From positions 1-8,879 of the forward strand of contig JAISRP010000010.1 in assembly GCA_031273585.1 (NCBI GenBank): a stretch of 8,879 nt of DNA, read 5' to 3'. The stretch comes from Synergistaceae bacterium. Lineage in GTDB: Bacteria; Synergistota; Synergistia; Synergistales; Synergistaceae. Below the pieces are notes generated by a model. The model searched no databases. It had not been told where the DNA came from and saw only the letters and a program-made list of their open reading frames with translations. Shown piece by piece: positions 1-6,284 of this stretch. A program made the position numbers and the translations under genes. The first letter of the stretch is position 1; every line of letters begins with the position of its first letter.

Positions 1-6
1 CCACAC

Positions 7-70
7 AAAAAAAAAAAACTCTTTTGGGTGGGCTTTGACGCCCGGTCAGGGCGGGGGTTTGGGGCCGCCC
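7..70 (-). terminator. Putative terminator region downstream of cobT
   Basis: The stretch after the cobT stop codon, read on the - strand, holds several short G/C stems and then a run of 12 T (complement of the A run at 7-18). Stems visible on the + strand are GGGCGG (49-54) with CCGCCC (65-70), CGCCC (39-43) with GGGCG (49-53), and GGGC (30-33) with GCCC (40-43). The last stem lies 11 bases from the T run, further than in a textbook intrinsic terminator, so the fit is imperfect. No gene is seen in bases 1-100. The position directly behind cobT supports a termination role; the mechanism is inferred. Confidence 0.45.
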
Positions 71-100
71 CCCCAAGGTCCTGTCCCGCAGGTCTGCGAT

Positions 101-1096
101 CTAGCGGTGCGAGGCGAATGTGTTTGAGTAGATCTCGTTTGTTCTGGCTATTATTCTCTCGATGCCGACTCCCTTGCGTCCGGCGTAGAGCACGGCGCCT
201 CCGGCGCCGGCGCCCTCTTTGACGCAGCCTTTTTCGTAGTCCTGCAGGCCCATGTGGGGGGAGTCTGAAAAATCCAGCGGGGCGAGGTATGTCCTGATGT
301 CGAGGGCGGAGGCGAGTTCGTTGAACGATGAGCTCTCGTCCGCTGCAACGTACTTTGTAGTGGCGACCAAGGGGTTGAACGAGGCGTCGATTCGGGAGGC
401 CAGTGCTGCGATTGCCAGCATCTGGGTCCCTCCGGCCAGGATTATCTCCGTCTCCCTGTCGAGGCCGTCGATGAAGCCGAGCACTGCCGCCTGCATGGGG
501 TCGCCGTATTCGGTGATCAGGCTTATGGGGTCAGATTTCAGCTTTGTCCCGGAGGCGGCTCGTCTCGCCTGGGCATCCTGCCATATTTTTTCCTTGAGGG
601 CCGTGGGGTTCACGCGGCTGGCGGAGGAGACCATGCCGCGGTATCCCATCGCGCGAAGGGTAAGGAGCGCCGTGGTCGTCCCCCCCGGCACCGATTCGGC
701 AATCATCACCCACTTGTTGTTCGAGCCGAAGTTCTCGGCGAATTGCCTCGCCCTGGCGTATATCAGGGCCGCGTCCGGCACCGCGCTCTCGGCGCACGGA
801 TTTCTGCCGACGCCGGCCCCGAGCTCCACGTAGGGCTCCGCCGGCGGCCGGCACGAGCCGGCCCGGACCACGCAGACCGGAATGCGGGCCTCGAGTACAG
901 CAGCTCGCGTTATGAGGGCTGGCGTCGGATGCCCCTCCGGGTCCATCGGCGGAAAATCCATCGCCTCTGACCGCCCGGACCTTATGAAGTCGGCGTCCGC
1001 GCTCGGGGTGAGCTCGGCGATGTCCGGGTTCGCCCCCGCCGCCGACACCCCCGGAATTTTAGATAGCTCGGTGCTGCCGATGAACAGAAAAAACAT
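101..1096 (-). CDS. cobT: Archaeal-type nicotinate-nucleotide-dependent phosphoribosyltransferase CobT (TIGR00303-like)
   Basis: This 331-residue protein resembles the archaeal/cyanobacterial branch of CobT. CobT enzymes move phosphoribosyl from nicotinate mononucleotide onto the lower-ligand base (dimethylbenzimidazole or similar) in the cytoplasm, for late cobamide assembly. Visible family blocks are the N-terminal IPGVSAAG (14-21), VPGGTTT (136-142), YGDPMQ (197-202), AGGTQM (221-226) and a C-terminal VKEGAGAGGA (292-301). In the last block E294 is a candidate for the catalytic glutamate, by analogy with the GEG region of classical CobT. The length is near full for this branch. ATG at 1094-1096 has an upstream AAGAAGGGG about eight bases away. 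The gene diverges from the ATPase operon and has no other cobamide gene beside it in the window. I see no cobalamin-riboswitch B12 box in its leader. Family assignment is firm; the exact base used is unknown. Confidence 0.88.
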   Translation of the reverse strand: MFFLFIGSTELSKIPGVSAAGANPDIAELTPSADADFIRSGRSEAMDFPPMDPEGHPTPALITRAAVLEARIPVCVVRAGSCRPPAEPYVELGAGVGRNPCAESAVPDAALIYARARQFAENFGSNNKWVMIAESVPGGTTTALLTLRAMGYRGMVSSASRVNPTALKEKIWQDAQARRAASGTKLKSDPISLITEYGDPMQAAVLGFIDGLDRETEIILAGGTQMLAIAALASRIDASFNPLVATTKYVAADESSSFNELASALDIRTYLAPLDFSDSPHMGLQDYEKGCVKEGAGAGGAVLYAGRKGVGIERIIARTNEIYSNTFASHR

Positions 1097-1184
1097 GTAC
1101 CCAACCCCTTCTTAAAATCGCGCACGACCGCCGTCTGATATCAAACCCGCATCCGCCCGATACGCCATGAAACGCCAAAGATTT

Positions 1185-1190
1185 ATTGTA
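1185..1190 (-). promoter_or_regulatory. Possible -10 element for cobT
   Basis: Read on the - strand this is TACAAT, five of six matches to the bacterial -10 consensus. It lies in the AT-rich divergent intergenic region about 90 bases upstream of the cobT ATG. No convincing -35 hexamer is found 15-19 bases further upstream, so this is a weak call. An 8-base palindrome, TGATATCA (1136-1143), lies between this site and the gene and could be an operator or chance. Confidence 0.3.
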
Positions 1191-1285
1191 TCGTAATTTT
1201 TTTGCGATTTGCCCGCGACTTTATCCAAGCATAACTTTAAATCGTAGTATAATGTATCGTGTATATCAAGTCAATGATGTATCAT
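1187..1285 (+). repeat. Repeated TGTATCGT motif in the divergent promoter region
   Basis: The octamer TGTATCGT occurs at 1187-1194 and 1253-1260, with a one-mismatch copy TGTATCAT at 1278-1285. The second copy abuts the TATAAT of the ATPase promoter and the first overlaps the possible cobT -10. GTATAT (1261-1266) and ATATAC (1284-1289) add an inverted pair across the last interval. This arrangement is what a regulator or sigma-factor contact could leave, but AT-rich DNA yields such repeats by chance, so a binding role is only inferred. Confidence 0.35.
1248..1253 (+). promoter_or_regulatory. Predicted -10 box of the V-ATPase operon promoter
   Basis: A perfect TATAAT sits in the most AT-rich part of the 218-base gap, 61 bases before the first gene of the operon. 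The expected transcript start would be near 1260. No good TTGACA-like hexamer is found at the standard distance; the best T-rich stretch, TTATCC at 1221-1226, is 21 bases away. The promoter may depend on an activator or on flanking AT contacts. With tight spacing of most downstream genes, this is the likely promoter for D through B. Confidence 0.6.
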
Positions 1286-1314
1286 ATACGGGCACCATCA
1301 GGGAGGAGGCCGCA

Positions 1315-1971
1315 ATGGCGAAGCGACTTGCCCCCACTAGGGGGAACCTGGTAAAACTTCAGAAGTCCATGATCCAGGCGCAGAACGGACACGACCTGCT
1401 CGAGCAGAAGCGGCAGGTGCTCATGATGGAGCTCGTCCGCCACATCGACGAGGCGAAGACGCTCCAGAGCGATGTCGCCACAATTTTCGGCGAGGCTTAC
1501 GCAGCGCTTCAGAGGGCCAACGTCTCGCTCGGCATAGACACGGTGGAGGACATCGCCCGCTCCGTGCCGAGGACGGATGAGATCGTCGTCCGGCTCCGGT
1601 CCGTGATGGGGGTGGAGATCCCGGACATAGACGAGCTGGACTGCTCCATCAAGCCCAGCTACTCGTTTCACGGCTCGAGCGGCGCTATGGACGACGCTTA
1701 CCTGTCGTTCAGGAGGGTCCTGATGACGCTTCTCAAGTTAGCGGAGGTCGAGACGAGCGTCTATCGTCTGGCAGTTCAGATACGGAAGACCCACAGAAGG
1801 GTGAACGCCCTCGAGAAGGTCGTCATACCGACGTCGAAGGCGGAGTCGGTTTTTATAGAGGGGGTCCTCGAGGAGGGTGAGCGAGAGGACTTCGTGAGGA
1901 TGAAAATAGCCAAGGGAAACAGGGGGAAAAAACAGGCCGGGCAACCCCAAGACGAGCTGGATGCCGTATAA
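1315..1971 (+). CDS. atpD: V/A-type ATPase subunit D (central rotor shaft)
   Basis: This 218-residue protein is subunit D, the long coiled-coil axle that turns inside the A3B3 head and links to subunits F and C. The N-terminal block LAPTRGNLVKLQK (5-17) and GHDLLEQKRQ (25-34) matches the family's PTR...L...GH.LLK.KR pattern. The C-terminal RRVNALEKVVIP (161-172) and LEEGEREDF (185-193) match the second helix of the coiled coil. The tail 200-218 is charged and probably disordered. ATG 1315 follows GGGAGGAGG (1301-1309) at good spacing. An in-frame ATG at 1252 lies inside the -10 box and is rejected as a start. D heads this operon, whereas in Thermus and Enterococcus the D gene follows A and B. 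The symbol atpD here means V-type D, not F-type beta. Confidence 0.95.
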   Translation: MAKRLAPTRGNLVKLQKSMIQAQNGHDLLEQKRQVLMMELVRHIDEAKTLQSDVATIFGEAYAALQRANVSLGIDTVEDIARSVPRTDEIVVRLRSVMGVEIPDIDELDCSIKPSYSFHGSSGAMDDAYLSFRRVLMTLLKLAEVETSVYRLAVQIRKTHRRVNALEKVVIPTSKAESVFIEGVLEEGEREDFVRMKIAKGNRGKKQAGQPQDELDAV

Positions 1972-2013
1972 TGATCTGACGTTTCGCCTCACAGGATACG
2001 GGAGGGAGCCAAT

Positions 2014-2352
2014 ATGAGCACACTGCAGGAGGTCCTGGCGGTTCTTCTGGGCGCCGAGTCCGAGGCAAAGAGGATCGTCGAGGACGCGAAGGTCGAGCTG
2101 ACGAATGTCATCAAGACGACTCAGGATATATTCATACCGGACAGGGAGGTAAAGATGTCGTCCGCCAGGGAGCAGGCCAAGAGCGTGCTGGCAAACGCAA
2201 TGGCCTCTGCCGACGCCGAGGCGAAGCTGATAGCCGACCGGGGCAGGGATGAGCGCGAGCGGGTCGCCAAGCGTTTCGAGGAAAACGTGGACTCGGTCGT
2301 GGCGTCGGTCCTGGCGGAGACGGTGGACAAGATCCTGGCCGGGGGAGAGTGA
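2014..2352 (+). CDS. V/A-type ATPase peripheral stalk subunit G/H
   Basis: A 112-residue, highly charged, Ala/Glu/Lys-rich helical protein that fits the G (also called H, AhaH-like) subunit. This subunit pairs with E to form the peripheral stalks holding the head against rotation. The N-terminal heptad-like stretch AESEAKRIVEDAKVEL (14-29) and a long charged helix from about 48 to 95 suggest coiled coil throughout; no membrane segment or signal is seen. GGAGGGAG at 2001-2008 gives a strong ribosome site before ATG 2014. It follows D after 42 bases and overlaps the C gene by four bases (GTGA), so the two are probably translationally coupled. Sequence conservation in this family is low, so the call rests on size, composition and operon position. 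Confidence 0.8.
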   Translation: MSTLQEVLAVLLGAESEAKRIVEDAKVELTNVIKTTQDIFIPDREVKMSSAREQAKSVLANAMASADAEAKLIADRGRDERERVAKRFEENVDSVVASVLAETVDKILAGGE

Positions 2353-3452
2353 GCTTGTCCTACTCATCGCTTGGGGAGCGCATATCGATAGGCGTGAAGG
2401 CGAGGGTCCGCTGCAGCCGAATGCTCTCCACCGATGACTACTGGGCGCTCCTCGGGAGCGATACCGTTCGGGAGATAGCCCAGAGGCTGCTCTCCACCTC
2501 GTACGAGGAGGCCCTCTCGACTCTGCCGTCCGACCCCCACAGGCAGGATATCGAGGCCTCGGTCAAGACCTCCATCCTCAAGGAGGCGGAGGAATTTGCG
2601 ATCCACATGAGCAACCCCAGGGACAAGTTCTTCTGCACGTGGGTGAGATGGCACGAGTCAGAGAATTTAAAGAGCATCTTTCGCTACATAGCGGCGGGCA
2701 GGACCGACAGGGACGAGCTGCGCCGCAGGCTCTACGTCTCCCAGAGCTCCAAGGTGTCCTACGACAACGTACTCTCGGCCCGAAATTTTTCGGAGCTGTC
2801 CGAGGCCCTTCGGGGGTCTCCGTACTACGCGCCCCTGACCGACGCCCTGAGGCTCGCTTCGACAGGGGACGAGCGCAGCCTGTTCCCACTCGAAATGGCC
2901 CTCGACAACTTCAACGAGGCGTCATTATTCAAGTCGCTCAAGCACCTCGGAAAGAGGGAGTGCGCCATGCTGCTCCCGATGTTTGGGTCGAGGGTGGATC
3001 TCTACAATATATATATACTCTACAGGGCCGTCACGTTCTACAGCCTGACCCCGGAGGAGACTTTAAACAGGCTCCTGCCGATGCGCTACCGCGTGAGCCT
3101 GGCGTTTCTGGGCGAGGCGGTCCGCGCGGAGTCCTTCGAGCGCACGATAGAGCTGCTGAAGGCCCATTTCCCGGTCTACGCCGACATCTTCGCTGGCGGT
3201 CTCCAGGGAGACGAGCCCCAGCTCTCGCTCAAGAGGAACATCAACCGTTACCTGTACATGCAGGCGGAGAAGCTGCTAGGCACAGGCGGCCCGGATTTTC
3301 ACACAGTAATGGCCTACTTCATACTGAAGGAGTTCGAGATAAACGACATAATACACATAACTGAGGCGGTCCGTTACGGTTACGACAGGCGGCTTGCGGC
3401 CGCCTACCTTATCAGGCCAATCATTTCGGGAGGTGAGACGGAGTGGCAGTAA
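2349..3452 (+). CDS. atpC: V/A-type ATPase subunit C (rotor-ring adaptor, eukaryotic d homologue)
   Basis: A 367-residue soluble protein matching subunit C, the funnel-shaped adaptor that seats the D/F shaft on the proteolipid ring (homologue of eukaryotic subunit d). The N-terminal GVKARVRCSRMLSTDDYWALL (from about residue 15) resembles the family's Y..ARVRa...LL..dy..Ll pattern. The region around 322-345, with ILKEFEINDIIHI, matches the conserved C-terminal KE.E..NI..I block. The rest is helical repeats with no membrane span. The start is GTG 2349 inside the end of the preceding gene, giving a four-base overlap; TTG 2355 is a possible alternative. Its stop overlaps the start of subunit I. 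The length is slightly above the common 320-350 residues. Confidence 0.92.
   Translation: MSLSYSSLGERISIGVKARVRCSRMLSTDDYWALLGSDTVREIAQRLLSTSYEEALSTLPSDPHRQDIEASVKTSILKEAEEFAIHMSNPRDKFFCTWVRWHESENLKSIFRYIAAGRTDRDELRRRLYVSQSSKVSYDNVLSARNFSELSEALRGSPYYAPLTDALRLASTGDERSLFPLEMALDNFNEASLFKSLKHLGKRECAMLLPMFGSRVDLYNIYILYRAVTFYSLTPEETLNRLLPMRYRVSLAFLGEAVRAESFERTIELLKAHFPVYADIFAGGLQGDEPQLSLKRNINRYLYMQAEKLLGTGGPDFHTVMAYFILKEFEINDIIHITEAVRYGYDRRLAAAYLIRPIISGGETEWQ
3428..3436 (+). promoter_or_regulatory. Ribosome binding site deciding the subunit I start
   Basis: GGGAGGTGA lies inside the end of the C gene. It is six bases from GTG 3443 but fifteen from the in-frame ATG 3452, which overlaps the C stop as TAATG. 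The spacing favours the GTG start, although ATG 3452 would lose only three residues. Confidence 0.65.
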
Positions 3453-5392
3453 TGAAGATGATCGCGCTGACCATGGTGGGCCCCCACGACGAGATGGAGC
3501 CTGTCGCGCGTCAGATGGTGCTGTCGGGAGGTTTTCAGCCGATCCCGCTCGACTTCCTCGTCAACGACAGGCGCCTGAGATCCCGGGTCACCACCGAGTC
3601 GGAAAATCCGTACGACGATCTCCTGGGCAGGATTGCCGTGATATGGAAGGTGGCGGGCGAGCGCATCCCCGATCCTGAGCCGGTGGCGCTCGATCACGGC
3701 TTCAACTTATTCAGCGCGAAGCTGACGGTGGACCAGGTCACGGGGAAGCTAGAGGCATGGAACCAGCGCAGGGTAGCGCTGTGCGAGGAGATGGAGAAGC
3801 TGGAGGCGGCGAGGAATTTCATCGAGGCGCTGGAAAATCTCAAGATGAAGCCCGGCGAGCTCGCGGAGGCCCAGTTCATTTTGCCGCGCTTCGGGAGGCT
3901 ATCCATCGAAAACTTCAACCGCCTCGTCGAATCCACGTCCGACGCCCCAATGCTCACGATCGAGCTCTCGAGGACGCATGAGAACGTCTGGGCGCTCGTC
4001 CTGATCGTGCAGGGCTACAGGGAGGGCGCGGGGAAGATACTCGACGCCGTCTACTTCAGGGAGTTCTCGATCGCGGAGATAGCTGACCAGCTCTCCGAGG
4101 GGGACCCTCTGCATCAGGTGAGCGATGCGATAGCCCAACACAGGCGCGACCTGGTCGAGCTCGAAAAGGAGGCCCACGACCTCCTCGGGGAGAGGCGGGC
4201 CGAGTTTGAAAATCTCTTCTCCAAGCTGTATACCATGCAGAGGGTGTACGACCTGTGCAAGGGGCGCGGCGAGGTGAGCGGCATGTACGTCCTATCGGGC
4301 TGGATCCCGGAGGACACCTACGAGGCCATTAGGGAGATGCTCGAGCGCGACGCCCCCCTCACCACCGTCATCACCGAGCAGGTCAGCAACATGGCATATA
4401 CGGGAGTCCGCATACCGACCATGCTTCGCAACAACAAGTTCATCCGCTCGTTCCAGGACGTGGTCGCGATGTACAGCCTGCCGTCATACGGCGAGATAGA
4501 CCCGTCCCCCTTCGTCGCCATAACCTTCGTGCTCTTCTTCGGGTTCATGTTCGGCGACGCCGGCCACGGCATTCTGCTCTGGCTCGCGGCGACTTACCTC
4601 GGCAGGAAGCGAATCCTGTCCAAGTCCCTCTCCTACGTCATGAAGTGCGCCTCCTGCAGCTCCATAGTGTTCGGGCTGATGTACGGCAGCTTCATGGGCA
4701 TGGAGAACGAGAAACTGGCGCTGTGGATCTCGCCCATGCACGACACCGGCACGCTCTTCGGCGTGGCCATCCTATCGGGGATCGTCGTGATAAGCGTCGG
4801 GATGATACTGAACATGGTGGTGAGGTACAGGGAGAGGGACTTCGGGCGACTGCTCTTCGACGGACAGGGCTTGGCCGGGATGTTCGTGTACTGGGGGTCG
4901 GCCGCTGCGATTTTTGTCTCGGTGTGGGGCGTCGACGTTCCGTTCCCGGTCGACTACCTATGGTACGCGATATTCGCCGTGCTGATGCTGTCCGTGTTCA
5001 GGGATGCGTTGGCGCGCCTCTTACTGAGGCAGACGGTTCACAGCGAGCCGGCGGCGCTTCAGGTGTTCGAGGTGCTCCACAACCTGATGAATTACTTCAC
5101 GAACACCGCCTCGTTCGTCCGCCTGGCCGCGTTCGCGTTAAACCACGTGGCGCTCTCGTTCGCCGTCATGACGATATCCCGCATGTTCGAGGACCTGCCC
5201 GCCGGAATAATTTTAAAGGGCCTGATCCTGCTGGTGGGCAACGCGTTCATCGTAGGCCTTGAGGGGCTCATCGTGTTTATACAGGTTCTGAGGCTCGAGT
5301 ACTACGAGTTCTTCGGCAAGTTCTACAGGGGCGGCGGCAACGTGTTCAAGCCCGTCACCTGGGGCCGCGACAGAACGCCGCAGAAGTCGTGA
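3443..5392 (+). CDS. atpI: V/A-type ATPase subunit I (membrane stator, a-subunit homologue)
   Basis: At 649 residues this is full-length subunit I, homologue of eukaryotic subunit a. It holds the two half-channels that pass ions to the proteolipid ring. Residues 1 to about 350 form the soluble arm, with coiled-coil stretches (about 106-140 and 225-260). The membrane domain starts near residue 354 and has about seven to eight spans. Family motifs are FGFMFGDAGHG (366-376), YGSFMG (414-419) and the ion-path block SFVRLAAFALNH (557-568). In that block R560 is the probable essential arginine, and H568 keeps the eight-residue spacing of R735/H743 in yeast Vph1. LEGL with E607, then YYEFFGKFYRGGG near the C-terminus, are also conserved. 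GTG 3443 is chosen from ribosome-site spacing; the gene overlaps C by ten bases. It is followed by an unusual 141-base gap. Confidence 0.96.
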   Translation: MAVMKMIALTMVGPHDEMEPVARQMVLSGGFQPIPLDFLVNDRRLRSRVTTESENPYDDLLGRIAVIWKVAGERIPDPEPVALDHGFNLFSAKLTVDQVTGKLEAWNQRRVALCEEMEKLEAARNFIEALENLKMKPGELAEAQFILPRFGRLSIENFNRLVESTSDAPMLTIELSRTHENVWALVLIVQGYREGAGKILDAVYFREFSIAEIADQLSEGDPLHQVSDAIAQHRRDLVELEKEAHDLLGERRAEFENLFSKLYTMQRVYDLCKGRGEVSGMYVLSGWIPEDTYEAIREMLERDAPLTTVITEQVSNMAYTGVRIPTMLRNNKFIRSFQDVVAMYSLPSYGEIDPSPFVAITFVLFFGFMFGDAGHGILLWLAATYLGRKRILSKSLSYVMKCASCSSIVFGLMYGSFMGMENEKLALWISPMHDTGTLFGVAILSGIVVISVGMILNMVVRYRERDFGRLLFDGQGLAGMFVYWGSAAAIFVSVWGVDVPFPVDYLWYAIFAVLMLSVFRDALARLLLRQTVHSEPAALQVFEVLHNLMNYFTNTASFVRLAAFALNHVALSFAVMTISRMFEDLPAGIILKGLILLVGNAFIVGLEGLIVFIQVLRLEYYEFFGKFYRGGGNVFKPVTWGRDRTPQKS

Positions 5393-5411
5393 GTGGACTT
5401 GATAAAGTATA

Positions 5412-5486
5412 TTATGACTATTAACTTGACTCAAGCGCCGAAACATCGGCTTGCGCCAGTTATACGACTTAACTTTATAGTCATAA
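5412..5486. repeat. 75-base imperfect inverted repeat between I and K
   Basis: The arms 5412-5432 and 5466-5486 are reverse complements at 17 of 21 positions, including a perfect outer ten bases (TTATGACTAT with ATAGTCATAA). Between them, CAAGC (5432-5436) pairs with GCTTG (5449-5453) and CGA (5439-5441) with TCG (5446-5448) around an AACA loop, with a two-base bulge. The whole can fold as one long interrupted hairpin. It fills the only large gap inside the operon, is AT-rich compared with the genes on both sides, and precedes the gene for the ring subunit, which is needed in many copies. It could be an RNA processing or attenuation structure, or a small MITE-like insertion. No clear target-site duplication flanks it. 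Confidence 0.75.
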
Positions 5487-5516
5487 AAATATTCTGTTCA
5501 AATAAATAATCCACTC

Positions 5517-5546
5517 GGAGGAGATGGTATGAGTTGTTTGGGTTGA
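5517..5546 (+). promoter_or_regulatory. Unusual translation start region of atpK
   Basis: GGAGGAG (5517-5523) is a strong ribosome site. Five bases on is ATG 5529, which opens only five codons (Met-Ser-Cys-Leu-Gly) before TGA 5544-5546. The K frame has no ATG here; its first start-type codon is TTG 5534, ten bases from the ribosome site. The short frame ends with T TTG GGT (5537-5543), an X XXY YYZ pattern, and a -1 slip there enters the K frame exactly. TTG initiation is the simplest reading; frameshifting, re-initiation or an indel are alternatives. Confidence 0.6.
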
Positions 5547-5962
5547 TCTTGAGCGCTTCAGCGGTTACGGCAACTATTATTACGGGGGTCGCCATGCACA
5601 GGAGCGGTTTCCGAGGTTCGAGGAGGGCCTTCGCGTGTCTTGCCGCCCTGTCGTTTTGCGTCCTCTTTACTGGAGCGGCCCTCTCTCTCGCGTCCGGCAC
5701 GGCCGTCGCTGCCGAGGCGGAGCCCGCTGCCGCGGCCGACGTGTCGAACAACGGCCTGGGCTTCATCGGCATGGCGCTCGTCACCGGGCTCGCCTGCATC
5801 GGGGCCGGCATCGCGGTCGGCAGCGTCGGATCGGCCGCCCTGGGGCTCGTGGGGGAGCAGCCCGGCGCGATCGGGACCACTCTCATCTACGTCGGCCTCG
5901 CGGAGGGCATCGCCATTTACGGAATAGTCATATCCATACTCATCTTGAACAAGCTGGGGTAG
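5534..5962 (+). CDS. atpK: V/A-type ATPase subunit K (proteolipid, c-ring)
   Basis: A 142-residue, almost wholly hydrophobic protein. The canonical single proteolipid hairpin lies at about 75-139. Helix one is rich in small residues (GAGIAVGSVGSAALG, 90-104), then a polar loop EQPGAIG (108-114), then helix two with LAEGIAIYG (122-130). E124 is the ion-carrying glutamate and aligns with E139 of Enterococcus hirae NtpK. Positions matching that protein's Na+ ligands T64, Q65 and Q110 are G125, I126 and V95, while L122 and Y129 match L61 and Y68. Ahead of the hairpin are two extra hydrophobic stretches (3-20 and 32-54) split by a basic loop with Arg 27, 30 and 31, then an Ala-rich link with a signal-peptidase-like AVAAEA (57-62). 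The TTG start gives MFGLILSAS; ATG 5594 (residue 21) is an alternative that would leave a signal-like leader. Confidence 0.92.
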   Translation: MFGLILSASAVTATIITGVAMHRSGFRGSRRAFACLAALSFCVLFTGAALSLASGTAVAAEAEPAAAADVSNNGLGFIGMALVTGLACIGAGIAVGSVGSAALGLVGEQPGAIGTTLIYVGLAEGIAIYGIVISILILNKLG

Positions 5963-5972
5963 GCCGGTCGGC

Positions 5973-6284
5973 GTGAGGGCCTATCTGATAAGCGACAATC
6001 ACGACACTCTGGTCGGCATGAGGCTGGCGGGAATAGAGGGAGTCGTGGTTCATGGGCAGGAGGAGACGGCGCAGGCAATGGAGTCGGCGCTGCTCATGCA
6101 GGATGTCGCGATTTTAGCCGTCACGGAAAAAGCCGCCGAGATGGTTCCGGATATGATGCAGCGCCTCAGGGAGCACGGCGACCTGCCGATAGTCGTGGAG
6201 ATCCCCGACCGGCACGGAGAGAAACGCGGACCCGACTTCCTGACGAGGTATGTGAGGGACGCGATTGGGGTGAGGATGGAATGA
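5973..6284 (+). CDS. atpF: V/A-type ATPase subunit F (central rotor)
   Basis: A 103-residue soluble protein with the Rossmann-like alternation of subunit F, which binds the D shaft and helps control rotation and catalysis. The N-terminal AYLISDNHDTLVGMRLAGI (3-21) matches the family's D.dt..GfrLaGi block, and LPIVVEIPDRHG (71-82) matches the conserved strand and loop before the C-terminal helix. The length is normal for the family. It starts with GTG 5973, ten bases after the K stop; the ribosome site is weak (GGGGTAGG at 5956-5963 overlaps the end of K), which suggests coupling to K translation. Its stop overlaps the E start in ATGA. Confidence 0.92.
   Translation: MRAYLISDNHDTLVGMRLAGIEGVVVHGQEETAQAMESALLMQDVAILAVTEKAAEMVPDMMQRLREHGDLPIVVEIPDRHGEKRGPDFLTRYVRDAIGVRME

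Noticed and set aside
252..833. 193-codon open frame on the + strand inside cobT
   Set aside because: It is the reverse-strand shadow of a clearly conserved cobT frame in GC-rich DNA, with no ribosome site and no recognisable protein.
1097..1185. Cobalamin riboswitch in the cobT leader
   Set aside because: The leader is short and I see no B12-box-like sequence or long conserved fold.
1186..1314. N-terminal extension of subunit D from upstream in-frame starts (1186, 1252)
   Set aside because: It would run through the TATAAT promoter, the family begins at MAKRLAPTR, and the strong ribosome site serves ATG 1315.
1738..2367. 209-codon open frame on the - strand across D and G
   Set aside because: Antisense to two supported subunit genes, with low-complexity composition and no motif.
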